Of a stretch of DNA of 64,000 bases, positions 46,970-59,779 are shown piece by piece. The stretch is from Salvator merianae (taxonomy: Eukaryota > Chordata > Lepidosauria > Squamata > Teiidae), in NCBI GenBank assembly GCA_003586115.2, contig QVOM02000025.1, positions 42,452,522-42,516,521 of the forward strand, in the 5' to 3' direction. The first letter of the stretch is position 1; every line of letters begins with the position of its first letter. Both the position numbers and the translations under genes were made by a program. Under the pieces are notes generated by a model, which had not been told where the DNA came from, did not search any database, and was given only the letters and a program-made list of their open reading frames with translations.

Positions 46970-49900
46970 TCTAACTTCCTTATTTCCTTTCATCTTTTTC
47001 TGAACTAAAACTATTAGGTCAAATGGAATGCCATCATTCTGAAACTGCCTTGCACTGTCACTGCCATTTTGAAGCAGAAGTACCAGGCTGTCAGCATCAC
47101 ACTCCAAAACCTGATAATATCATATGGCTGCTAAATCTTTGTGTGTAAAGCCTGCCATCACAAGCCTTCAAACTCCCACTGTTTGGAATGAATTCTTTAA
47201 ACCAGTGGTATCCATTGTGTGGAACACCAGAGTCGAGCTATGTAGAGATTCACCGTTACCCTTTGACCTCTATAAACTGTGGTAAATTGTGTTAATTCTT
47301 CATGGCCTTATAGCTGGATTTGCTGTGGTTTACAAAGAATAAAAGCTAATGGAAAATCACTGTTCAGCTTCTGGCTTAAACTAACAAATACTGGAAAAAT
47401 AGTTTCACTGAAATTTGTTTGGGTTTGCTCCAGTTACACTCCAAGCTCCAAGTAGGCTGGATTTCTTTTTAGCTAGGTGAATAGATGCCTTTATACGGAA
47501 AAACATCCTTGGACCACCAAAAATGACAGCAGGCTGTTCAGAGCCATCCTGCAAAACGTAATTGCCACAGCACTGAGAGAAGAGGTAAGGCTATGACGGG
47601 AGCTTTGCCCTTTGATCTTACCCAAGCTTGTTTTAAGCACTGTCCACACTATCTTGCAAACTAGTGTGTGGGTGCATGAACTCGGACGGACATGGAAGCC
47701 ATATAAGCTGCTGTGGGGTGCATGATCCTCAAACACACTGTCAAGGCCCCATTGTGTTTCTGTGGAAGTGCTGCTTCCAGCAGGGAAAACTCTTCCAGGA
47801 TTATACAGGGGTTACCAGAATTGGGCCTTCTCTCTGCACCTGAACCCCTCAGTGCATCCACACTGATGCGGGGGGAGGGGCAGAGGCAACTTCCTCTGTG
47901 GTAGTGCACCTGTAGTACTTTATGTTGACTCAGCCTTAGATTTTCCTGCAATAGTCTGAGGGGTCTTGGGGACTGAATGGTGGCAGGAGCATTGGCCCAC
48001 CCAGCCCCATAGTGACTGTGAGGGCCCTGAAAGGTGGTTATTCTACAGCAGACTAAAACGTGGTTTAGAAATACCAAAGACTGAGCTTCCAATCGATGCC
48101 TGACCCTCCCTCCAGGTTCCACTTTGAAAATTGTTATTGGTTTTGTCCCATTCCAGACATGGAATTTTTTGTTCGTTTTTTTAAGAGTACCTCCCATGAT
48201 ATTTAGACACAGTGACCAACAGGGACTTTCCTAAACTGTGTACCGTGCCTGTTAATTTCATTAACTGGCAGCTCTCTCTCTTTACAGTTCTTTACTATGT
48301 TACAATAATGATAAATTGTATACTTTTATTTTTATGTAGATTTTAAATAACTTATTCTTTTCCTTTATCATTATTACTATTATCCTTTTGTTGTCTTACT
48401 GTTTTAACCTTTTTAGTTTTAGTGTTTTTATTCTCTTATTTCTTACAGTTTTCCTGTCCATCTTGTACACAGTCCTGAAACTACAGTTAGGGACAGTATA
48501 GAAATTCCATTAGTAATAACAACAATAACAACAACATGAAGACTACTATTATCACTTTTCCAGCTCCATTATCAAAATAATCTTGTATTTTTCTTTTAAA
48601 GATTGTTATATAAATCTAAAATGTCATTTTTAAAAAAGTTTTTGACATAATAAACAGCCAAAAGAGGAGTGAGAAAGACCTTTGGATGTATGTGCTACAG
48701 GGAATAACTCTTAGTTATTTTCTTTGACACATAAATGACATTTACAGCAGTATAAATACAGAATAAGTTGTTTGTCCAATATACATTCCTATGGTAAAGT
48801 TTCATATGACCAAATTATATATTTGTGAAAAGTAATTTCAGCTGCAAGTTATTTATCAGGCCAGAAAGGAATGAAAAATACACAGTGTGCATCAGTATTT
48901 ACATATTCAGTTTCAGATTTCATCATTTCTAGTCATAGGTGTAATATAGCCATGTGTTTCTGTTACTATATTTTTGCAAGCAAGTATGCTAAAGCAACAT
49001 ACATTATTTTAACAATTTTTGATCTCTACCAGACCTGGCCTGTTTATAATCCAACCCAGTAAAAGATGACAAAAAATGACAGGACAACCCAAACTAAAAT
49101 TTCTTGTTTATCTACGTGGATAATTCATGCCTATAAATAGTCATCTTAACACAACAAACCTCATGAATTATCTTAAATATCTGTACACATATAACTCAGT
49201 TATAGTCACTTGACCATTTGTGTCCAGGCTCTAGCTGCTCATGTGGACTGTCTTTAGGTTGTAGAAAGGCTGAGCTATTGGCCACTGTCTGCAGGGAGAC
49301 CTTCTCGTCTTGCTAAGAGAAGTAGGAGAGCTGCTACTATTAAGTGGCTATGGCTGATATCTTCACCATAGCAGTCACTCGGGGAAGCAAGAAGCCAGCC
49401 ATGCCACACTAATTGACATATCATGGGGCTTAGGTGTTGCCATCACTACCTGGATGGTTGCTCCCCACTCCAGCAGCTCTTACAGCCATAAGCGTCACCA
49501 CCATCATAGCAGACACTGACGGAAGCCAGAGAATGCCCGTAGTAGTGGTTCACTGACCAGACCACGTCTGTGAAAAAATACTTCATTAGTGTAAAATGGT
49601 CCCACTTTTGCTCCCCAGCTTCAAAGTTAGGTTGGACCAGTATGCAGCGTTCAAATGGACAGCCATCCATCCTATTAGAAGTTGCTTCTGTCATCTTCTG
49701 TCTTGGCCTCAGGTGGCGTGCTGGTTTGGTCTTAGCATCACAGAATTGCTTTGGTGGTCAGAGCACCAGAGCTAGCAGCCATAGCCTGCCTGAACAACAC
49801 AGTGGCTATTGTTCATGGCCTCACCTGACAACCCTGACACTGCAGCCTATTCTGGAACAGAGGAGCCCTGTGTGAAAGCTTTGGGCGACTCACCTTTCCA

Positions 49901-50284
49901 GAAAACGTAGCCACTACCATTGTTCATCTCTCTGTGGGCAGAATCACACTGTGCATAAATAGAATGGACCATGCCCACAGAGAGATGAATAATGGTGACA
50001 CCTGCATTTTGTAGAGAAGTGACTTCTTGCACTGTTTACATGAGGCTTACCTGCTCCAGAGTAGGCTGCAGGTGCTGTAGAATACTTTTACTTTCTTCCA
50101 AGGAGATCGAGAAGCGGTTTGTCTCCCCATTTTCCTTGTTGTCAATTTTTACTGTTTTTCAATTCTTCTAATCAAACTATTAACACAAAAAGGAGAGGAA
50201 TAAAAACAAAACATCCTGAAATTAAATACTGGATTGCAGAAAATAGCTTCCTCTAGGCCCACACAGAAAAGAGCCTTTTCAGAA

Positions 50285-50350
50285 AATCTAACGCTGTGAA
50301 GTAGTTTGGAAATAGACAATCTAACACTGTGAAGTAGTTTAGAAATAGAC
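50285..50350. repeat. Tandem duplication, 2 x 33 bp
   Basis: The unit running from AATCTAACGCTGTGAAG to AAATAGAC at 50285-50317 is repeated directly at 50318-50350 with two differences (ACGC/ACAC and TTGG/TTAG). It is a local replication-slippage product with no evident function. Confidence 0.9.
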
Positions 50351-50777
50351 AGTGAGCTTACATCACAGCTAATAACTTTTAATACTTACTGAAGGCCCCA
50401 CTCATATAGTGAATTGCCTCACATCTCTCTGAGTCCACATCATTCCTCAAAACTAGTGGAAATGTGGTGCAGTAGGTAGGGAAACTAAATTCCTCTGATG
50501 TCTTATATAAACTCAGATCTAATCTGTGTATTCATTTCTTCCTCTGTTGGGGACAAAGGCATAATTTTAACAATGTATACCTTCCATATTTGTAAGAGAC
50601 TTGAATCTGGTAATAAATTATGATTAAATCTGTTTATTATGTAAATCGTTTACTCCACTGATTAAAAGCAGTTTGATTTGTTTTATAGTTGTTTTCATAG
50701 AGTTGTTTGTGGCTTGATGAGATCATCATTTGGAAAGAAAACACATAGATTCTAAAAATATCAGTAATAATATCAAT

Positions 50778-50802
50778 AATGATGATGATGATGATGATGA
50801 TG
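50778..50802. repeat. (ATG)n microsatellite
   Basis: About eight pure trinucleotide units (ATGATG...). It is short and non-coding here. Confidence 0.9.
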
Positions 50803-51260
50803 GCCTTTGTACCAGAATGTAATTGGTAAAAATAAGCTCTCAGCATTTTTTATATTCTTTCAGAAGGTTGTTCTTTTATGATGCCTGTCTTGCTGTACTT
50901 AAAATGCTGGTTTTGCTATTGTTTGCTGGGATTTTTGAAAACTGATTTACTGGTTAATTTGTTTTGTTTGAATGTTTCTGTTATTCTTTTATTTTATGAC
51001 AGACAATCTTATGAAAAGCAGTATTTTTAAAAAAATATTCGTTTAAAAACAAGATATTTGAAATTGTGTTAAATTAGCACCTAGCAGAGTAAGAGTAGAG
51101 CGACACTGTTAAGAGTTGGGGTGGATTATGTTTCTTTTGTAGCTACCATTGTTATATGGTTATCATTAATCACTCTTCTTGTCATAAGCCTACATACACA
51201 TTAGAGGAGAGTAAATAAAATCTGTCATTCTTTGAGTGGCTGTGGTCTGTTAAAGACTAA

Positions 51261-51440
51261 GGCTCTTTCTGCACTGGGCTTTATTCAGGCTTGTATCCTG
51301 GAATAGGGGCCTGTTGTCTGCATGCTAGTGCAGACTGTGGCAGGTCCCGAGTGGGGCCTGCTGTAGTCTCTATTAGCATGTGGATGGCAGGTCCCTATTC
51401 TGGTATATGATCTGGAATAAGACTCAACGCAGAGAGGACC
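51261..51440. mobile_element. 180-bp palindromic MITE, copy 2
   Basis: The ends are GGCTCTTTCTGCACTGGGC and GACTCAACGCAGAGAGGACC, and the element has exactly the same length as 26688-26867. The centre GGTCCCGAGTGGGGCC is decayed relative to copy 1. More mismatches between the arms suggest it is older. Confidence 0.75.
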
Positions 51441-52099
51441 CCAAACTTTATGCTTACTATTCCACTTCTTTTAATTCACTTTAACTCTTGAGATGATCTC
51501 GTTCTCTCTAATACAGCCCTGGTCTTCATATTCTGTACACTTTGGGGGACAGGCTGATGGAAGAAAGCCTGTCCTATGCACATGGGAGCTGTGTGTATAA
51601 ACTACAGTTCTCAGTCCCTCCTCCCACCTCCCCAGTATTTCCTGCCTAGTATATGGTTAGCATCAGGGAGAAATCAGATGGGGGGGAGTCTACACCTTTG
51701 GGTTTTGTGTTAAAGCATGACCCTCAAGCCCCTTTCAACATGCCTTCCTTTTGATATGTTAAGATGAAAGGAATTTTAAAATACGAAATGGTTTTTATTA
51801 TTTATTGTTCTACCTTGTAAGAAAATCAGCATAGATTCATATGGAGACCTGAGGCAGTGACTGCCGATGCCAGCTGTTTGTTAATAATACAAAAAGAAGG
51901 TCTGTGAATTGAACTGAAAACGTTTGTTAAATAGATAATTTGCCTTAACTGACTTATAAATGTGAGCAGGTATTCCTTCCTTGTTACACTGTGCATCTTC
52001 TTGAAGGCATGAGTTGCATCTTCAACTTTTAAAAAACATGATTGCACTTGGAAAAAGCATTATTCGTTCAAAGCAGCTCTAGCTTTAGCATGTCTTTGC

Positions 52100-52306
52100 C
52101 AGCGGCAGCCAGCGGCTTTAAACCTGGGTGTCTGCGCCCCCCGCGAAGCGCGCCATGGATGTTCATGGGGCCTCCAGGCCTCCGTACTGCCTCAACAGGT
52201 TGCTTGACCTGCTGAAGCAGTACGGAGGCCTGGAGGCCCCGCAAACAGCCATGGCGTGCTTCCGTGGGGCGCGAACACCCAGGCTTAAAGCCGCCTGTTG
52301 CCGCTG
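52100..52306. mobile_element. GC-rich hAT-type foldback MITE, copy 3
   Basis: The ends CAGCGGCAGCCAGCGG and CCGCCTGTTGCCGCTG are inverted repeats, followed by CTTTAAACCTGGGTG and its mirror. A near-perfect inner hairpin (GGCCTCCAGGCCTCCGTACT and its complement) fills the centre. The flanking 8-mers GTCTTTGC and CTCCTTAC agree at only five positions, so the target duplication has decayed. The 207-bp copy is the largest of the three. Confidence 0.75.
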
Positions 52307-53006
52307 CTCCTTACCCTTATAATATGCTTAAAAAGTGCAACCTTTGATGATAATTGTGGATTAAGTTGACTGTACCTGTTCTGATTCTTAGCGGATACAT
52401 CTATATCTAGCTGTCTTCATGATGCAGTCTGCTGTCTGATCCTTAGGACTGAAACTTTATTGGGAGCTGCAGTGCAGTGTAAAACCACCTTCTTAACATT
52501 GTCTGTCAAGGCTGTGGTCGAGTGCAGACCCAGGATGAAGGCCAAAAAATACATATTAAGTTGAAAAGTACTACTACATTTAAATTCTGAATCAGGAATA
52601 GTTACTTGAAATAGTTAGCAAGTCTCATCTTGCATAATATGAAGTGTTGTAGATGAATCCAGATACCCATATTCTTCTCACTGAGCAGTGGCTGACATGG
52701 AGTGTTTGTATTGTGCCAAAGATAGCTGAGGTAAATGGAAGTTCACTGCTCAGTCGTACTACTGGACTATGTGCACTAGCAGTTACTGCTGTCACTCCAC
52801 AATCATTTAAGCTGTAAAGCAGACTTTGCTATATTTCAGACTACAGCTTCCAGTTGGATGAGGTCTGTGTCTAAAGGGTATCACATGTGTGAAGATTGCT
52901 GCAATCTTATATGCATATACTTGGAAATAAGTTCTGTTTAACCCAATGGTGCGTACTTATGAGTAGATGTGGGCAGTAGTGCATTTTAATAAATGTGAGA
53001 GGTATT

Positions 53007-53327
53007 GGTCTTTTCTGCATGGACTCTTAATCTGGATTAAGGGTCCATGTAATACACGTCTGGGCCTCATGGACAAGCTGGCCTGATCCAGAACACTGGA
53101 GGTCTGCAAATGCATTCCTCTCGTGTTCAGGACTAGAGGGGGGTGCCCTTCAGTTGCATGCCATAGTGTACCCCTGAAGAACACCCACCAGAGGCCTGAA
53201 AGCTAAGAACAAATGTCAGTGCAGATGGCGCTCATCCTGCCCACATCTTCCTACAGTCTGGATCAGTGGGCTGGGCTAATCTGGATCCACTGATCTGGAT
53301 CTGAAGCAGGTAAGTGCAGAATGGTCC
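53007..53327. mobile_element. MITE-family copy with ATT target duplication
   Basis: The left end is GGTCTTTTCTGCATGGAC and the right end GGTAAGTGCAGAATGGTCC. ATT occurs on both sides (53004-53006 and 53328-53330). The interior TTAATCTGGATTAAG and CATAGTGTACCCCTGAAG match the family. It is 321 bp and non-coding. Confidence 0.65.
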
Positions 53328-54593
53328 ATTAATTCAGATAAATTTTACTCTAGCAACTTCTGTCCCTAGCCAGCCTTTCTTTTGAATATGTAAATAGGTA
53401 GTAGGGGTGTGTGCAAGAGGGTTGGCACCATGATGAACCCACCCATTCCAGACTAGTAGGGCCCTGTGCTATGCGGAACAGTGTGAAAGAAAAATAAAGT
53501 TACAGCTTCCTTAATAAAGCATCACCAAGTGGTTCTTAAGTACTACTTGAATCCCAGACTACAACAGGTTGTCTGATTAGTGGCTGAAGAATCTACCTGA
53601 AGCGTGCGTTTTCTCTGTGTATCCTAGTCCAGCCTGCTCTGAAGTGTTTCTTAACTCTCCTTCACCACATACTCCCTCCTCTCCACACATACCACTTCCT
53701 GTCAGGATGGCAAAGGCATAGGTCACACCCACATGCAGACTCAGACGGGCAACTAAATTATCAAATTCAAATATATTATCGTTACTGTTAGTAAACATTT
53801 TGTTTTATTTTGTATTTTTGCTTTGTACAGTATGTAACTGTCTATGAATCTTGTTTTGTCTTGGACAGCTCTTGAAAAAGAAATAAAGCAGATCGATTAT
53901 GAGAGCAAGGGTGTATTACTAAAGTAGTTAAACAGACTTCTTCACCTCAGAACAGTTTGAAACCATTGTGAAACCCAAAGCTGGAAACTCTGAAACTTAT
54001 AGAAACCTGTAAAAATAAAATTACATGGCTATCAGATTCTGTATTATAAACTTGATTAGACATTGTTACCAGTGTGACCGAGATACTTGGATGACATTCA
54101 GATATATGTTAAGGAAAGGCTGTTTTTTTCTTAAAATACAACTGGGGTGAAATCATAACTATATTTGGCAAGACACTACTTTCTCCTTTCTCCAGTTTTT
54201 ACATTAAAGAAAGACAGAAAATGTGGACAGTAAGTATACTGGCACTGTCATATACATGTGACTGTGATACAAGGAAGGTGACCTGCTTATGACCTTTGTC
54301 TTGCTAAGCTCCATAAACCAATGAATTCCAGTCAAGTGCACCTAAGGATTTGCATTTGAAGGGGGAAAGCCTGTTAAAAATAGAAACATAACAAGCACTA
54401 GAAAAATAAAAATAATTAAAAAACGGGTTTGATTGATCTTACATTGCAACAGACATCTGGTGACAAGCAATGCTGTACAGCATAGCCTGTTTTTCCAGTT
54501 ACTTTACAGAAATTTAACTAAACTGTTGGTGGTGAGTGACATCTATAAAGGGTATGCCAAACAGTTATTTTCTTTTTAATTGATGATTTTTTT

Positions 54594-54649
54594 TTCCTTC
54601 CTTCCTTCCTTCCTTCCTTCCTTCCTTCCTTCCTTCCTTCCTTCCTTCC
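54594..54649. repeat. (CCTT)n microsatellite with T-rich start
   Basis: About 14 tetranucleotide units preceded by a run of T. Pure polypyrimidine tracts of this kind can form triplex DNA and are length-unstable. Confidence 0.95.
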
Positions 54650-57383
54650 GTTAATGGTGATTTATTCCTGATTATTTCAGACATTTAATTTAATTTTGTA
54701 GCCCTGCTTTCCATCGTAATAATAGAAACCTAGAACAGCATGTGTACCAAAATGGGACAGCTCATTTAAAACACTAGTATGGGATTTGGCCAAGAAAAGT
54801 CTGGGTTCAAATGTTGTTCAGTGATACAGCATACTAAGGCTGTATCCACATGGATGATGGAAGGCACCCTCTGGAGGCCAAAATGTCTACATCTACATGC
54901 TAGAGGTGTACTGGGGCACACAGAGTGGGAAAAAGCACTCGGGGGATGTTCACTGCCCTTAGGCATTCCTACCACCACCGTATACTTACATGGCATCAGC
55001 CACAGTGACTTACCAATGCTGCAATCCAGCTGGAAGAATTTTCTATTGCACTGAAAATTATTGACTTCCAGGACCATTTGTGGCATGACAGAAAATCCCA
55101 CATGATGCTTCTTCAGAGCTGGGCGTGGATGTGAGGCACTTGATGGAAAGACGCCACACACCTTGCTGCTGGGGCAGGAGCAAGTGCTCCCTCTAGTAAG
55201 TCGCTGCAGTCCACTATGGTATGGATAGTACCCTAAGTAACCCTGTACGTTGCTAGTATCTGTCTAATGCAGTGATGTTAAAAATGAGGAATCTTGAAGG
55301 AAAGGGTGAATAATATTGCTGAATTAGCTGCAATTAATAACAAAATCAATCAGTTGAATGTACAGATCTCTTAACATGATCTAGAATATGAGTAATGACA
55401 GTAAAAAGATCAATATTCCAGAGTAAAGGAATAAAAGGATGAATGACTAGATAGAACACTTGTTACAACTATAGTCACGGTAGCTTATAAATCCTTTAGA
55501 TAGATTTTTCAGGAGAGCTGTTTGCGGTCTCAGCAGCAACACGCTGCCACAAGTAGATTATCCATTCCTGAATAAATAAACAGAACTTCTCACTTGTGAC
55601 TGATGGCTAATAGGATTCAGGCTGTTTGATTTCACATTGTGGAGCAAAGGGTAACCTTTCATTATTTGGAAACCCTTTTGCAATATCTTAGAAAAGCATT
55701 TCTGGAGGAGACTGGGGGTGGTTTGTAAAGAGGATGGGGATTGTTAACCTCAGAACTACCACTGTTCTTTGATTACTGTAATTTGTAACTGGGTATATAT
55801 ACATGATTACTTATGTTTCTTGATTTTTCTTCCCTGTTATTGATACGATTGTATGGCTATTCGGTAAACTTGAACTGGAAGCACAATTCAGGCTAAATTG
55901 GAGGAGATAGAAATCTTCAGACCAGGATAGCAGCGGTGTTCTTGGGATCTTCCTAGTGGAGGATTTGATGGAATTTATTTCCTTTCTCACTAGATCAGTG
56001 GGTTGTCTTGACTTTATTAATAAGCAAGGGACAACTTCTTCCCAGAAGCTCCAGTTTTTGGTATTCCAGCATGTGCAAGGGCAGTGGCTCACCAGCTTTA
56101 TAGGCATTGTCTGTTGTGTTTGGGGCAGGCCCCTGGAAATATTGCTCACCTAAGAAGGGACTGTAGTAGAGCAGTTACAGTAAGACTGAGTCCTGCTATT
56201 TCCGGATAGAAGTTAATTTAGCAGAATGGGAAAGACTTCTGCTTAGCAGGTAACAGAAGAGATCTCTATGTGCTGCTCAAAGCAGAAAATATTGGTTTAG
56301 GTGAGCTAGTCTGACAGCTTGATATAAGGCATCTGGCCAGGTTTTCTAGTGCCATTGGACAGTGATTTGAACTTTGCATGGCATTACATGCAGACGCCTG
56401 CTTTTGAACTTCCAGCCTTCTACTGCCAGATAATTGTGCATTCATATGAAATTCACAAGGTACAAACACAGAAAGAGAGGTTTGAAGAGGACAAGAACTT
56501 ATTAGCAACTCCGGTAGAAGGTGAACACATCACCTGGGGCATTTTTTCAGTTTTAATAGATCACTTTGGCCAATATCAACAAGCAGGTGGAGAATGGAAA
56601 AAAGACATTCTTTTAGAAACGAGTCATACTGTTGTTAATCCCTAGGGTAATGATCCTCACTAATTCAGTCAAAGATACTGTATTACAGTTAAACCATTGA
56701 TAAAAAGTTCTGTTTACCTTTTCCCCTCAGTTTACAGTGAACTGGATGAAAAGGTGGGACACTCCAACATAGCAATGTAAATGGAACAGTTTTTTTCCAA
56801 GTCTGAATGTTTTCTTCCACTACATATCCTGAAAGGCAGTAGTCAAAGGGAAATGTTCATATTCATACAGAGGTAGCATATTAATCACAATGCCTTGTAC
56901 TTTAAAGTTTATTAGATTCTGGTGGATAATCTGCCTTCAAATAGCTTTGAGATTACATCAAATACTTCATATGACCTTCTGTCTTTCTGTGCATGTGTAT
57001 CTAATGAAAAACATGTTAATTTAAAAACTGAGATCATTTGAAATAATGTTAAAAGGGCAACAGTTTAAAATGTACTCAGCAAACTTTCAATGAGAACTTT
57101 AAACTAAAAGCAGCGACCCAGTGCACAGCAGTTTGCTGTTATAGATCTTTACATATTCAGCCTGTAAATGCCTTCAAAAAGCTCTGGGAATGTCTAGACT
57201 GGATTGTTTTTGTAGTGGAGGAGGCATTACTTTGCATTTGTCTGTTCCTGAAAAGAGAAGCCATTCTGAGTTTGGAAATCTCTGCTGCCATAATATGCTG
57301 ACTTTTTCTACACTCGTTGGGCACCTTCATTTTCTATCTGAAATTGTGCACACTGAATTCTGAAACTTGCTCAGTCTATTTTC

Positions 57384-59455
57384 TTGTTGTTCAGTCGGTC
57401 TGACTCCTCATGACTCCATGGACCATAGCATGCCAGATCCTTCTGTCCTCTACTGTTTCCTGAAATTTGCCCAAGCTCATGTTTGTTGCTTCCATGACAC
57501 TATCTATCCATCTCATTTTTTGCTATCCCTTTCTCCTTTTGCTTTCAATCTTTCCCAGCATCAGGGTCTTTTCATTAGGTGCTGTTTTCTCATTATGTGG
57601 CAAAAGTATTCAGCTTCATTATTTGTCCTTCTAATGAACCGTAATTTATTTATTTATTTTATTTATTTATTAGATTTATATGGTAGATTTCCTTTAGTAT
57701 TGACTGATTTCATCTCCTTCCAGTTCAAGGGGCTCTCAAAAGTCTTCTCTAGCACTCCAATACCATCAATTATTCAGTGCTCAGCCTCCCTTATGGTCCA
57801 GCACTCACAGCCATACATTACTACTTGGAAAACCATAGCTTTAACTATACAAATCTTTGTTGGCAAGGTGATGTCTCTGCTTTTTAGTATGCTGTTCAGG
57901 CTGGCCACAGTTTTCCTCCCAAGGAGCAAGTGTATTTTAATTTCATAGCTGCAGTCACTACCTGCAATGATCTTTGAATTCAAGAACGTAAAATCTGACA
58001 CTGCTTCCGTTTCTTCCCCTTCTATTTGCCAGAAAGTGATAGAACCAGATGCCATGATCTTAGGGTTTTTTTTAATGCTAACCTTCAAGCCAGCTTTTAT
58101 TCTCTCCTCTTTCACCCTTACCAAGAGGCCCCTTAATTCCTCTTCACTTTCTGCCATCAGAGTGTTATCATCTGCATATCTGTGGTTGTTGATATTTCTC
58201 CTGGCAGTGTTAATTGCAGCTTTTGATTCATGCAGCCTGGCATTTCACACGATGTACTCTACATATAAGTTAAATAAATAGGATGATAATATATAGCCTT
58301 GTCATTCTCCTTTGACACTCTTGAACCAATCAACTGTTTCATGTTCAGTTCTGACTATTGTATCTTGACCTGCATACAGGTTCCTCAGGAAACATATAAG
58401 GTGGTCTGGTACTCCTAACTATTTAAGAACTTGCTACAATTTGTTGTAATTAACACAGTCAAAAGCTTTAGCATAGTCAGTGAAGCAGAAGTAGATGTTT
58501 TTCTGGAACTCCCTTACTTTCTCCGTAATCCAGCAAGTGTTGGTGATTTCATCTCTAGTTTCTCTGCTTCTTCAAAAACAACTTCTGGTAGTTCTCGGTT
58601 CAAGTATTGCTGAAGCCTAACTTGCAGGATCTTGAGCATTACCTTGCAAGCACGTAAAATTAGCATATTTGTTCAGTAGTTTGAACATTCTTTGGCACTG
58701 CTCTTCTTTGGGATTGGAACAAAAACTGACCTTCTTCAGTCCACTGTTGAGTTTTCCAGATTTGCTTTAATGTAGCACATATTTAGTGTAGCATCTTTTA
58801 GGATTTAAAATAGTTCAGCTGGAATTTCATCACCTCCACTAGCCCTATTGTTAGCATTGCTTCCTAAGGTCCATTTGACTTCACTCTCCAGGATATCTGG
58901 CTCTAGGTCAGTGACCACACCATTGTGATTATCCGTTATATTAAGATCTTTGTTGAATAGCTCTTCTGTGTAATCTTGCCATCTCTTCTCAATCTTTCCT
59001 ATTAGGTCCTACCATTTTTGTCTTTTATCATGCCCATTTTAGCATGAAACTTTCCCTTGATATCACTGGTTTTCTTGAAAAAATCTCTTGTTTTTCCCAT
59101 TCTCTTGTTTTCTTCTATTTCTTTGCACTGCTTATTTAAGAAGACCTTCTTATCTCTCCTTGCTATTCTCTGGAAGCCTGCATTCAGTTTCCCTTTCTCC
59201 CTTCCCTTTCACTCTCCTTCTTTCCTCAGCTATTTGTAAAGCCTAATCAGACAGCCATTTTGCTTTCTTGCTGTTCCTGGGCAATGTCACAAACCTCTGC
59301 CCATAGTCCTTTAGGCACTCTGTCTACCAGACCTAGTCTCTTAAATCTATTGATCATTGCAACTACATATTTATAAGAGATATTGTTTAGATTATACCTG
59401 TATGGTCTAGTGGTTTTCACTACTTTCTTCAATTTAAGTCTGAATTTTTCAATAC
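57384..59455 (-). mobile_element. BovB (RTE clade) LINE, 5'-truncated remnant
   Basis: The minus strand reads as the C-terminal two thirds of a BovB reverse transcriptase. A 'VKTTRPYRYNLN...RVPKGLW' region lies near 59250-59440. The RT catalytic box YADD is at 58167-58178, followed by TLMAESEEELRGLL. Next come SILKSRDITLPTK and YGCECWT, and then the 3' end at 57384-57400, which ends GAGTCAGACCGACTGAAC on the minus strand. Many frameshifts and stops break the frame, so no protein can be made. A (TAAA)-rich segment interrupts it at about 57640-57690. BovB encodes its own endonuclease and RT for target-primed insertion; the endonuclease part is missing here. Confidence 0.88.
57640..57690 (-). 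mobile_element. Nested insertion tail inside BovB
   Basis: The TTTATTTATTTATT stretch followed by AGATTTATATGG splits otherwise continuous BovB sequence. On the minus strand it looks like the CATATAAATCTAATAAATAAA end of another retroelement, inserted after BovB. Confidence 0.45.
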
Positions 59456-59779
59456 GAAGCTATTGGAAAAGAGTGTTGGAACAGAAGGGAGGCTCCTAGT
59501 ACACTTAATGGTCCGGTATACCGGCCAGTGCAGAATCACCTTTTGTCTCCTACGGTGTGTTGCCTCTTGTACTCGCTCCATAGGTAGGTCACTCCCACTG
59601 CCCTACTGTCTTTCTGGAACCAGCTGAACGCTTTTTAAAAACATTACTGAACCTTTTCTAGGTGCTTGATATTTAGGGATGGATTTAAATTTCCTTTAAA
59701 CGTGTAGCTCATGAAATCTTGTTTTCCTCTACTGTAGAAACATTAACAGCCACATAGCACAATCCTAAAGACTGGTAGT

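Noticed and set aside
47661..48197. Minus-strand 178-codon open frame in intron 5
   Set aside because: No recognisable motif, overlapping frame open on the plus strand, and no splice or start context. Not supported as a gene.
54828..55250. Possible foldback element starting ACTAAGGCTGTATCCACATG
   Set aside because: The candidate mirror (near 55217-55242) matches only loosely and there is no target duplication.
56349..56645. Plus-strand 98-codon frame considered as the next ZNF827 exon
   Set aside because: It lacks the expected KIKEEP-type site and SVKMASxLL ending, and has no matching splice frame. The next exon probably lies beyond 64000.
57367..57948. Plus-strand 193-codon frame
   Set aside because: It is antisense to the BovB reverse-transcriptase remnant, whose minus-strand translation gives recognisable RT motifs.
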